Shown here: positions 15,694 through 23,149 of the stretch, piece by piece
Layout: each line of letters opens with the position of its first letter
How positions within the stretch are numbered: the stretch's first letter is position 1
DNA from: Pirellulales bacterium
GTDB taxonomy: Bacteria; Planctomycetota; Planctomycetia; Pirellulales; Thermoguttaceae
Assembly (NCBI GenBank): GCA_016935315.1
Contig: JAFGRD010000141.1
Span: forward strand, 76,616-111,288
Reading direction: 5' to 3'
DNA length: 34,673 bases
Position numbers and translations under genes: made by a program
The notes under the pieces: model-generated
What the model was told of the DNA's origin: nothing
Database searches by the model: none
Seen by the model: only the letters and a program-made list of their open reading frames with translations

Positions 15694-15969
15694 ATGGCAA
15701 GGCGACTCCAATTCAACAGGGTCAGTAAGAGGCGAGCAAAGGCAAAGGTCCGCGGTAAGAAGAAGGACCCCATGTCCGTTGATGGGCAGCGCCCCCGGCC
15801 GATGTATGTCGACTACAAGGACCTGGACCTGTTGAAGAAGCTGACCAACCGCCAGGGCAAGATCATCGGGCGCCGCAAGAGCGGCTGCACGGCGGTCGGC
15901 CAACACGCGGTGACCCGGGCCGTCAAACGGGCCCGATTCATGGCCCTGCTTCCCTACACCGGCGAATAG
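15694..15969 (+). CDS. rpsR: Small ribosomal subunit protein S18 (bS18)
   Basis: 91 residues from the ATG at 15694 (AGGA 8 to 10 nt upstream). The S18 core is at residues 37-91: VDYKDLDLLKKLTNRQGKI, IGRRKSGCTAVGQHAVTRA, VKRARFMALLPYTGE, matching the family closely. The first 35 residues are a very basic extension (RRLQFNRVSKRRAKAKVRGKK) longer than in E. coli. It binds 16S rRNA in the 30S platform, next to S6. The usual partners rpsF, ssb and rplI are not adjacent here. Its last 16 nt overlap the 3' end of the convergent PilZ gene. Confidence 0.95.
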   Translation: MARRLQFNRVSKRRAKAKVRGKKKDPMSVDGQRPRPMYVDYKDLDLLKKLTNRQGKIIGRRKSGCTAVGQHAVTRAVKRARFMALLPYTGE

Positions 15970-16409
15970 CCCTCCGGCTGGCGGTCCTCCGCCGAGCCTC
16001 GGAAGCGCTCGACGAAGCGGACGCCAACCTCGAAACACCGCGGCTGAATCTGTCGGCAACGCGCGACCTCGATCAGCGACTCTTTCCCGTCGGGCAGCAC
16101 CAGCCGCATCTGTTCCCGCGGGAATAGCTGCTCGCTGTGCAGAAAGGCCAGGCCGCATCGCGAGATGTCTCGCGCGAACACCCTGTGCCAGGCTTCGGCA
16201 CGCGGCAGCGCCGGCAGCGATTGGCGGTATCGCAGTGCACCGCACACGCGAATCTGGAACCGGGGGAAACGCCGCTGGTCGAAGCTGCTGCCCAGAAGCA
16301 TCTTGCCCTCCAGCGGCGATTCGGACCACGAATCGGGCAGGTCGACTTCGCACCGCAGTGGCCCGAACGTCCGGATCAGTTCTTCGAGTGGATCATCGTC
16401 TTGAAGCAT
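15954..16409 (-). CDS. PilZ-domain protein (probable cyclic-di-GMP receptor)
   Basis: 151 residues from the ATG at 16407-16409, with GGAG 8 nt upstream. Both ligand-binding motifs are visible: RxxxR at residues 46-50 (RRFPR) and DxSxxG at 81-86 (DISRCG), followed by a beta-barrel pattern (MRLVLPDGKESLIEVARC, CFEVGVRFVERF). The first 40 residues are acidic and of unknown role. It overlaps the 3' end of the HD-GYP gene by 34 nt, so effector and putative phosphodiesterase are co-translated, and overlaps rpsR by 16 nt at its own end. It probably alters motility, adhesion or envelope behaviour on cyclic-di-GMP binding, but the target is not evident. Confidence 0.88.
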   Translation of the reverse strand: MLQDDDPLEELIRTFGPLRCEVDLPDSWSESPLEGKMLLGSSFDQRRFPRFQIRVCGALRYRQSLPALPRAEAWHRVFARDISRCGLAFLHSEQLFPREQMRLVLPDGKESLIEVARCRQIQPRCFEVGVRFVERFRGSAEDRQPEGYSPV

Positions 16410-17365
16410 CGAACCATCTCCGTGTCGAAGCTCGTTCCGGCCTGTTGTTCGAGCCGAACGAGAACCTCGGCGATCGAATCGCCTTTGCGGTACGGGCGAT
16501 CCGTGCTCAGCGCGTCGAAAACGTCGGCGATGGCACAGATGCGGGCCCAAGGGTGGACTGCGTCGCCTTGCAGGCCGGCGGGATAACCTCGCCCGTCCAA
16601 CCGTTCATGGTGCTGATACACCATCATCAACTGCCCCCACGTGAGGTCCTCGCGGAGACAAAGCTCCTCGAACCCGGTCCGTGAATGCTCCTGCACCAGT
16701 TTTCGCTCGTCCGGGCTGAGACCGCCGGGCTTGTTGAGGATCGACGGAGGGATGTGCCGCTTCCCGATGTCGTGCAGCAGAGCGCCCGAGGCAATCGCCA
16801 CCAACTCCGTCTCGCGATCGACGCCCAGCTCGCTGGCCAACGCCACGCAGCACGTACACACGTTCGTCACATGCGTGTACGTGTAGTAGTCGTGCTCCAT
16901 CAAGCTGAAGAGATCGGCCAGCACCATCTCCTTGCTGCAAATCACCTCCGTCATCCGCTTTCCGATGTCTTCGGCGAACTCGACCAGGTGGTCGGGATTC
17001 ACGCTGCGGAAGGCCGAGTTGAAGGCGGACCGGGCCACCTTCTTGAGGATCTGATACCGCCGCACCGGCTCCAGCCGCTCGTTGTGGATCACCGTATCGA
17101 GCAAGTAGCTTCGATACTCCTCATGGGCGCCCGAGCGGATATACAGCGTGTGCAGACCCTGCTGCAGCAGCCTGCCGATGTCCTTCTCCTCCAACGGGTA
17201 CTTCCGCTCCCGGTAGAGGATCGGCTCGCCATCGTCGTCCGGACGAATGTACAAGTCGAAGTTCAGGGCGGGAGTGGGGGCGAGCGTATCGCAGGAGATC
17301 GGCAAGAACCCTCGGCTCGCGGATTCCGGAGTCTTCTCTTGTGCAGGGGCCGACATGGTCGTCAT
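16376..17365 (-). CDS. HD-GYP domain phosphodiesterase
   Basis: 329 residues from the ATG at 17363-17365. The N-terminal 115 residues are a separate domain rich in charged residues (NFDLYIRPDDDGEPILYRE), reminiscent of the N-terminal part of other HD-GYP proteins. The catalytic domain spans 140-325: H165, H198-D199 in LLHDIGK, H227 in QEHSRTG, HHERLDGRGYP at 252-262, and IADVFDALSTDRPY with D281. These are the metal-binding and GYP motifs of enzymes that hydrolyse cyclic-di-GMP (in some lineages cGAMP). No membrane segment or receiver domain is present. It is the first gene of a two-gene unit with the PilZ protein. Confidence 0.93.
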   Translation of the reverse strand: MTTMSAPAQEKTPESASRGFLPISCDTLAPTPALNFDLYIRPDDDGEPILYRERKYPLEEKDIGRLLQQGLHTLYIRSGAHEEYRSYLLDTVIHNERLEPVRRYQILKKVARSAFNSAFRSVNPDHLVEFAEDIGKRMTEVICSKEMVLADLFSLMEHDYYTYTHVTNVCTCCVALASELGVDRETELVAIASGALLHDIGKRHIPPSILNKPGGLSPDERKLVQEHSRTGFEELCLREDLTWGQLMMVYQHHERLDGRGYPAGLQGDAVHPWARICAIADVFDALSTDRPYRKGDSIAEVLVRLEQQAGTSFDTEMVRCFKTMIHSKN

Positions 17366-17445
17366 TCCAGCGTCGGTGCAGCCTGTCGGGTAGTCGTGCT
17401 GCGCGGATTGCCCGCTTCGCCAAAGGCGACACTCCTCCGAGTAAA

Positions 17446-17474
17446 AGGCTAGGTTGTCGCACTGCAGCTGTCAA
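17446..17474 (-). promoter_or_regulatory. Candidate promoter of the HD-GYP/PilZ operon
   Basis: On the minus strand TTGACA (17474-17469), 17-nt spacer, TAGCCT (17451-17446). The -35 is perfect and the -10 weak. The leader to the ATG at 17365 is about 75 nt and includes a small TCGCC-AAA-GGCGA hairpin. Confidence 0.4.
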
Positions 17475-17643
17475 AGGAATAGGCACACCACGCACGACGG
17501 GAATCGCCCGATATATCGCATACGGCCTATTGGGGGGGCACCTCACACTCCGGTCGCCCAGGTTGCCAGCCTCCCGAGCCCCGCCGGAACGCACAACGGT
17601 GCCACGATCGAGCACAGCCGCCATCGAAGCGAAGACGCCGGGT

Positions 17644-19476
17644 CTACCGAATCTGCAGCCGATACGGCATCCAGAGCAGCGCCGGCTCGGCCAGCAGACG
17701 CCGCAGCACCCCGGCTTGCTGCAGCGGCACCAGGGCCTCCGGCGCCGAGGCTCGCACCGCGGCCGACACCGAAGCGTCGCCGAGGAGCTGTTCGAAGATC
17801 GTCTTCGCTCGGGGTAGGATCAACAGCTCAACCTTCGCCTCCGGCTCCAGCCCAGCCGCCTGTTTGGCCTCGGCCACAGCGTCGCGCAGCGTGCCCAGAC
17901 AATCGACCAGTCCGTTGGCCTCGGCCATCCGTCCACTGTACACGCGACCCTGGGCCAACTCCTCGAGCCGCTCGGGCGGGATTTGGCGCCCCTCGGCGGC
18001 CTTGCCCACGAACTGACGGTAGATCTCCTCCAGCAGCGTCGTCCACACCTTGCGTTCGTCTTCGGTGAAACGCGCCGTGGAGGAGAACGATCCGCTGTTG
18101 GCGCCGCGACTGATCACCTCCGTCGTGATGCCGACCTTGTCGTACAACCCGCCCAGCACGATCTTGCCGCCGACCACGCCGATCGAACCGGTGAGCGTGC
18201 CGGGCTCGGCGAAGATCTTGTCGGCCCCCATGGCAATGTAGTATCCGCCGCTGCCGGCCACGTCGCCCATACTGGCGATGATCGGCTTCTCGATCCTCAC
18301 GGTCTCGCGCCAGATCAGATCGCTGGCGGTTGCCGATCCCCCCGGGCTGTCGATCCGCAGCACGATCGCCACCACCTTCGGATCGTCGGCCGCTTTACGC
18401 AAGGTCTCGACCAGCGTGGTCGCCCCGACGGTCGTTTCCCCGAACACGTCGGTCGTGCTCTTGCCCAGCAGGATCGGCCCGACGGCATAGACGACGGCGA
18501 TCTTCGGGTCTCGGCCGACCGACCGCGACGGCTTGCCGCCCATCAACAGCTCCATCATCCTCATCATGCCGCTGATGCCCGAAAAGTCCGTGTCGACCTT
18601 CCGCTTCTTGTAGTCGGTGACCACGTCGACCGCGTCCGCTTGGAGCTTCTCGGGCAGCAACTCCTCAAACTGGTCGGCGTAGACGACCTGGTCCACAAGG
18701 CCCGCCTCCCGGGCGGCCGTTGCCGTGAACAGGCCCCGGTCCAATAGCTTCTTCACGTTGCCGGGCTCCAGCTTGCGCCCGGCCGCAATTGCGCCGACCA
18801 GATCGTCGTAGGCGTCGTCGGTCAGCGCTTCGAGGCTCTCTCTCAGGGGAGGGCTCAGGGTAGTGCGGGTGAAGGGCTCGGCGGCGCCTTTGTATTTGCC
18901 CATTTGCAGCATGTCGAACTCAATACCCAGCTTGTCCAACAGACCCTTGTAGAATGTGACCTCCGCCCGCACACCCGGCACGATCAGCGTCCCGACCGGA
19001 GGCATCACAATCTCGTCGCAGGCGGTCGCCAGCAGGTATTGCGACGCCATGGCGCTGGACAGCTCGGCGTAGACCGGTTTGCCCGTCTTCCGAAATCCGG
19101 CGATCGCCGTCCGCAATTCGTGGAGCTTTCCGCGCCCGACGGCCAGACCTTCGATCCGCAGCCACAGCGCGGCGACGTCCTCGTCCTCCGACGCCTGGTC
19201 GATCCGCTGGATCACGGTGGCCAGCGACTGCTGCAACTCGCCGAAGAGCCCCAGCGACGTGGGGCCTTCCGGATAGCTGCCCTTGATCGCCAGCCGGACC
19301 ACGTTCACGCGCTTCGCCGGCCGAGGCTTCTCGGTCTCCGACTTGTCCGACGTGCCGTCGGTCTTCGCTTCGGCCTGGCTCGAATCGTCCTTTTCGGCGA
19401 CCGGTATCGCCCAGGTGGCGGAGGCGGGAAAACAGAGCGCAGCAATCAACCAGGCGAACAGGATCGCGCGTTGCAT
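17644..19476 (-). CDS. sppA: Signal peptide peptidase SppA, long (67K) type
   Basis: 610 residues from the ATG at 19474-19476 with GGAA 7 nt upstream; the longer open frame upstream runs through the lpd gene in another frame and is not coding. The N-terminal signal or anchor (ILFAWLIAALCFPASATWA) is followed by a charged linker and two tandem ClpP/crotonase-like domains. The catalytic dyad of the 67K family is visible: Lys196 in GKYKGAAEPF (N-terminal domain) and Ser409 in GDVAGSGGYY (C-terminal domain), as in E. coli SppA. It cleaves leftover signal peptides and other membrane peptides on the outer face of the cytoplasmic membrane. It is the last of a minus-strand series with lpd and the M50 protease. 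Confidence 0.95.
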   Translation of the reverse strand: MQRAILFAWLIAALCFPASATWAIPVAEKDDSSQAEAKTDGTSDKSETEKPRPAKRVNVVRLAIKGSYPEGPTSLGLFGELQQSLATVIQRIDQASEDEDVAALWLRIEGLAVGRGKLHELRTAIAGFRKTGKPVYAELSSAMASQYLLATACDEIVMPPVGTLIVPGVRAEVTFYKGLLDKLGIEFDMLQMGKYKGAAEPFTRTTLSPPLRESLEALTDDAYDDLVGAIAAGRKLEPGNVKKLLDRGLFTATAAREAGLVDQVVYADQFEELLPEKLQADAVDVVTDYKKRKVDTDFSGISGMMRMMELLMGGKPSRSVGRDPKIAVVYAVGPILLGKSTTDVFGETTVGATTLVETLRKAADDPKVVAIVLRIDSPGGSATASDLIWRETVRIEKPIIASMGDVAGSGGYYIAMGADKIFAEPGTLTGSIGVVGGKIVLGGLYDKVGITTEVISRGANSGSFSSTARFTEDERKVWTTLLEEIYRQFVGKAAEGRQIPPERLEELAQGRVYSGRMAEANGLVDCLGTLRDAVAEAKQAAGLEPEAKVELLILPRAKTIFEQLLGDASVSAAVRASAPEALVPLQQAGVLRRLLAEPALLWMPYRLQIR

Positions 19477-19628
19477 GGTTCGGTTCCTTCGGAAACGGGA
19501 GAGGCCTGTAGGTCTGCCAGGGTCGGCAACATCTTCTTCAGTGTAGCCCAACCGCGGGACGTTGTCTGCACCCGAATTCGGCACCGACGGCGGTCTCGGC
19601 CTTGCGGAAACACGCCGGCGGTCGGCCC

Positions 19629-21047
19629 CTATTTCCGCTTGGGGCGGTAGAGATCGGTTGCCGTGCCCAGGCAGACTTCGGCGGCGCCGCCCAAGGTTTC
19701 GCTGAAGGTGGGGTGGGGGTGGATCGTGTCGATAAGGTCCTGGACCTTCGCACCCGTCTCGATCGCCAGCACGGCCTCGGCGATCAGCTCGCCCGCGGCG
19801 GCGCCGACGATGCCGCATCCCAGCAGCCGATGGCTCTGCGGCTCGACCAGCCACTTGGTCATCCCCTCGGTTTGCCCGACGGCCTGGGCGCGACCGCTGG
19901 CCGCCCAGGGGAACTTGGCCACTTCGACCGCGCGGCCTCCGGCCCCTGCCTCGGTTTCCGACAGCCCGGCCCAGGCGATTTCCGGATCGGTGAATACCAC
20001 GGCGGGAACGGCCGCCGGCTCGAACACGGCCGGCTCGCCCGCCAGCGCCTCCGCGGCCACCTTGCCTTCGTGCGTGGCCTTGTGCGCGAGCATCGGAGGG
20101 CCGGCCACGTCGCCGATCGCCCACACGTGCGGGTCCGCCGTGCGCCGTCGGGCATCGACCCGAATGAACCCCTCGGAGTCCACCTCGACCCGGGTGTTCT
20201 CCAGCCCCAAACCGCCGCTGTTCGGGCGGCGTCCGACGCAGACCAACACGCGGTCGAATCGCTGGACCGTCGGCTGCACGTCGCCCTCGAAGACGACTTC
20301 GATCGCGTCGCCCCGATCGGCCAACGCGGCGGCCTTGGCGCTGAGATAGATCGCCTCGAACTCGCGCTCGAGCTTTCGCTGCAACGGACGAACCAGGTCG
20401 CGATCCACCCCCGGCAACAGCCCGTCGGTCAGCTCGACGACCGACACCCGGGTTCCCAACGCGGCATACACGGTGCCCATTTCCAGGCCGATATAGCCGC
20501 CGCCGACGACCAGCATCGAATCGGGCACGTCCGGCAGCTCCAACGCGCCGCTGGAGTCCATCACCCGCGGCGTCGGCAGCTCGAAGGCCGCCGGCCTGAC
20601 GGCGCGGGAGCCGGTGGCCACGATGCAGTGTTCGAAGCACAGCCGATCGTCGTCGAGCCCGGCGTCGCCGGCCGGTGCCAGCCGCAATGTCCGCGAATCC
20701 TCGAAGGTCCCGAGGGCGTGCACCACCCGGACCTTGCGCCGGGCGGCAAGCTGGCGGAGCCCGCCGGTCAACGTCGCGATCCCCTTCTGCTTGCGCGCTC
20801 GCAGGGCGTCGACGTCGATCGCCGGCTCGCCGAACTCAACGCCCCAGTCGGCCAGCCGCCGGGCCTCGGCCACGGCCTTGGCCACGTGCAGCAAGGCCTT
20901 CGAGGGAATACACCCCCGCAGCAGACAAATGCCGCCGAGCTGCGCTTGCTGCTCGACCAGCGTCACCTGCATGCCGAGGTCGGCGGCCCGAAACGCGGCC
21001 GCATAGCCACCCGGTCCGGCGCCGAGGATCGCCAGTTGCGTGTCCAC
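19629..21047 (-). CDS. lpdA: Dihydrolipoyl dehydrogenase (E3)
   Basis: 472 residues, GTG start at 21045-21047 with GGAG 6 nt upstream. FAD site LGAGPGGYAAA at residues 8-18; redox disulfide C41/C46 in GGICLLRGCIPSK; NAD site VVGGGYIGLEMG at about 180-191; AIGDVAG FAD motif; and the C-terminal active-site HPHPTFSE with His445 and Glu450. It reoxidises dihydrolipoamide of 2-oxoacid dehydrogenase or glycine cleavage complexes using NAD+. No E1 or E2 gene is in the window, so the complex served is unknown. The LLR segment between the two cysteines differs from the more usual NVG, but all catalytic residues remain. Confidence 0.95.
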   Translation of the reverse strand: MDTQLAILGAGPGGYAAAFRAADLGMQVTLVEQQAQLGGICLLRGCIPSKALLHVAKAVAEARRLADWGVEFGEPAIDVDALRARKQKGIATLTGGLRQLAARRKVRVVHALGTFEDSRTLRLAPAGDAGLDDDRLCFEHCIVATGSRAVRPAAFELPTPRVMDSSGALELPDVPDSMLVVGGGYIGLEMGTVYAALGTRVSVVELTDGLLPGVDRDLVRPLQRKLEREFEAIYLSAKAAALADRGDAIEVVFEGDVQPTVQRFDRVLVCVGRRPNSGGLGLENTRVEVDSEGFIRVDARRRTADPHVWAIGDVAGPPMLAHKATHEGKVAAEALAGEPAVFEPAAVPAVVFTDPEIAWAGLSETEAGAGGRAVEVAKFPWAASGRAQAVGQTEGMTKWLVEPQSHRLLGCGIVGAAAGELIAEAVLAIETGAKVQDLIDTIHPHPTFSETLGGAAEVCLGTATDLYRPKRK

Positions 21048-21080
21048 CGGAAACTCCGCTGCTGTCGCGTTGATTCGGGA

Positions 21081-21118
21081 CTTCCGCGAAACGGCGGGAC
21101 AAGCAGGCGGCGCGGAAG
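21081..21118. repeat. Dispersed repeat, copy 2, in a stem-loop
   Basis: CTTCCGCG (21081-21088) and CGCGGAAG (21111-21118) form an 8-bp stem, extended to about 12 bp by CGGG and CCCG with one bulged A. The loop holds the repeat core CGAAACGGCGGGAC shared with 15393-15406. It fills the 81-nt gap between the M50 and lpd genes, so it may also process or attenuate their transcript. Confidence 0.65.
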
Positions 21119-21128
21119 CCCGGTCGAT

Positions 21129-21842
21129 TCACAAGACGTACCGCCCGATGTCCACGGCGGTAGTGTACACGACCAGGCCCAGAATGAACACCAGCCCCAG
21201 CACCGACAGCGGCACATACAGCCGCGTGGCGGCCGGGTGGAGCTTTTCGAGCAGGTGCAGCACGATCTTACCCCCGTCGAGCATCGGAATCGGCAGCATG
21301 TTCAACACGGCCAGATTCAGGCTCAAGAGCACGGCGAACTGCAGTGCCCTGACGGGGTCCGACCCGATGAAACCTCCCCCTTCCACCACGATGCCGACCA
21401 CACCGGAAACCGCCTCGGGCCGGGCGAACAACTGCGGGATCGACGCCACCAACCGGCCCAGCATCTCGCCCGTCTGCAACACCGGCGCCACGAGAACTCC
21501 CCCCGCCGAGAGCCCGCCGCCGAGCACGTTCATGGCGGCAAACAACGGCACGGGCAACAACAGGTTCGCCAGTGGGCCGCCGGCCGCAAACGCCAGCCGC
21601 TTGCGCAGCGGAATGCGGAAATACTCGTGCTCGTCCTCGACGGCCGGCAGCACGTAGCCGCCCAGCGGGATCGCCGACAGCCAGTACTCGGTCTCCGCCC
21701 GCTTCATCCCCCACACCCGCGGACCGAAACCGACCGAAAATCGACGCACCGGGATTCCCACCCACCGGGCAGCCAAAAAATGGCCCAGCTCATGGATCAG
21801 AATCAGCAGGCCCAACAGCATCGTGATCAGCAGATAGTTCAC
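21129..21842 (-). CDS. Site-2-protease-family (M50) membrane metallopeptidase
   Basis: 237 residues, GTG start at 21840-21842 with AGGAG 6 nt upstream. The zinc-binding HELGH is at residues 17-21 in the first membrane helix and the third ligand motif LDGG at 188-191 (NMLPIPMLDGG). Three to four more hydrophobic segments are present (LAFAAGGPLANLLLPVPLFAA, LQFAVLLSLNLAVL, LSVLGLVFILGLVVY). There is no PDZ domain between the motifs, unlike RseP. Instead a short loop of about 100 residues (VLGGGLSAGGVLVAPV...EAVSGVVGIVVEGG) separates them. It should cut membrane-embedded substrates such as anti-sigma factors; no partner is apparent nearby. Confidence 0.9.
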   Translation of the reverse strand: MNYLLITMLLGLLILIHELGHFLAARWVGIPVRRFSVGFGPRVWGMKRAETEYWLSAIPLGGYVLPAVEDEHEYFRIPLRKRLAFAAGGPLANLLLPVPLFAAMNVLGGGLSAGGVLVAPVLQTGEMLGRLVASIPQLFARPEAVSGVVGIVVEGGGFIGSDPVRALQFAVLLSLNLAVLNMLPIPMLDGGKIVLHLLEKLHPAATRLYVPLSVLGLVFILGLVVYTTAVDIGRYVL

Positions 21843-21920
21843 CCAAGGCTCCTCGTGCCGAATGTGGTCGGTTCAGGCGTTTGCCGTCGCAGAGCAGTCG
21901 GCCGGCGGCCAACGGCCGCG

Positions 21921-22994
21921 CTACGGGGTCTCGGCCGCCGCCAGCGCGCCGAGCCGGGCCTCGATTTGCCGGCGCAGGGCGTCGGAGGCCCGCCCGGCGG
22001 CCATCTTGTAGTAGGTCTTCGCCACGTTGGACTTGCCCGCCTCCTCGGCCGTCTGCCCGCGCTCGAACAGCACCAGGGCCTCCTTGTCCTGGGCCGCCTG
22101 TTCCAGCTTCCGCAGCCGCCGGGCCTCGTCCACGCTGGGAACCGCCCGGCCCGCCGAGCTCAACCGCGCGTCGGCCAACCGCCCGGCCGCACGGTCGCCC
22201 GGCGGTGGAACCGCGGCCGGCTCGATCGCCTTGGCGGCGCCGGCCGCCATCGGCTGGGCCGGAGGCGCCGCGCCGCCGCCGGCGGCCTCCCGCTGCTGGG
22301 CCAACTGCTGACGCATCGCCTCGACCCGATGGTTCACCGCCGGCTGCGGCGCCACAAACGGCCCGCCCGTGTATCCCGGGTAGGTCATTTGCAGATACGG
22401 ATACGGGGCCACCGGAAAGCCGCCGACGATGGGGATGTAGCCCATCACGAACGGGCTTTGCGAGGTGTCGGAGATGGAGCCTGGCATGCCGTTGGTCAGC
22501 GTGACGCTCGGCGTCTGCGAGACGAAGCTCTGCCGATAGCCTTGCCCGGCCGCCCAGTTCAGCGCTCCGTTGAACCCCCCGCCGCGCATGGCGAAGCCGC
22601 TGCTGAGGCCTGCGCTGGGGTCGTAGCCCCCAAACTGCGGAACGCCCAGCCCGAAGCTGTTCTGGGTAAAGGGAACGGCCGCGCCCGGAGCGAAGACGCC
22701 GGGCGCCTGCATGCCGAACACGCCGCTGCGGCCGTCGTCCACGTCGAGCGTGTTGCGCATCATGGCCCCCGGGTCGTTGCCCACCCCGGGGATCGGCCGG
22801 CCGAACACCATCGACGGCCCGCCGGCGGCGTTGCCGAAGTTGAAGTTCCAGTTGACGCCGGTCCGCTCGAAGAAGCTGTCGTTGAGGCTGTGGTAGGGGG
22901 TCGAGACCGTGACCTGTTGCGCCGCGGCCTCCCGGGCGCCCAGCCACAACCCGACCCCTGCCGCCAGAACCGCCGTGAGCATACCGCGGCACAT
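21921..22994 (-). CDS. Secreted Gly/Ala-rich protein with C-terminal TPR-like helices
   Basis: 357 residues, ATG at 22992-22994 with an ideal AGGAGG site. Signal peptide 1-25 (VLAAGVGLWLGAREAAAQ). Residues 26-205 are Gly/Asn/Phe-rich (NWNFNFGNAAGG, FGLGVPQFGGYDPSAG, PYPYLQMTYPGY), suggesting a loosely folded or beta-rich extracellular region. Residues 220-300 are Ala/Pro linker. The last 60 residues (VDEARRLRKLEQAAQDKEALVLFERGQ, AEEAGKSNVAKTYYKMAAG) look like one or two TPR helical hairpins. No enzyme motif. Function unknown; a structural or assembly role at the envelope is possible. Confidence 0.8.
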   Translation of the reverse strand: MCRGMLTAVLAAGVGLWLGAREAAAQQVTVSTPYHSLNDSFFERTGVNWNFNFGNAAGGPSMVFGRPIPGVGNDPGAMMRNTLDVDDGRSGVFGMQAPGVFAPGAAVPFTQNSFGLGVPQFGGYDPSAGLSSGFAMRGGGFNGALNWAAGQGYRQSFVSQTPSVTLTNGMPGSISDTSQSPFVMGYIPIVGGFPVAPYPYLQMTYPGYTGGPFVAPQPAVNHRVEAMRQQLAQQREAAGGGAAPPAQPMAAGAAKAIEPAAVPPPGDRAAGRLADARLSSAGRAVPSVDEARRLRKLEQAAQDKEALVLFERGQTAEEAGKSNVAKTYYKMAAGRASDALRRQIEARLGALAAAETP

Positions 22995-23149
22995 CGCAAG
23001 ACCTCCTCGATCCCTGGTCCCTGCGTCTCGCCTCAGACCCCCTTATTCTATCGGCCTTTCCGCCGTCCCGTCAAGCAGTCTTCACCCTCTCCCCCCAAAC
23101 GGCTACAATCATCGGCGTGGTCCCACTCCATCGACGCAGGTGCAACCGC

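Noticed and set aside
19477-20640. Upstream extension of the sppA reading frame, giving a 998-residue protein
   Set aside because: It runs on the same strand through lpd in another frame, is Arg/Gly-rich with no domains, and the true sppA start has a signal peptide and ribosome site at 19476.
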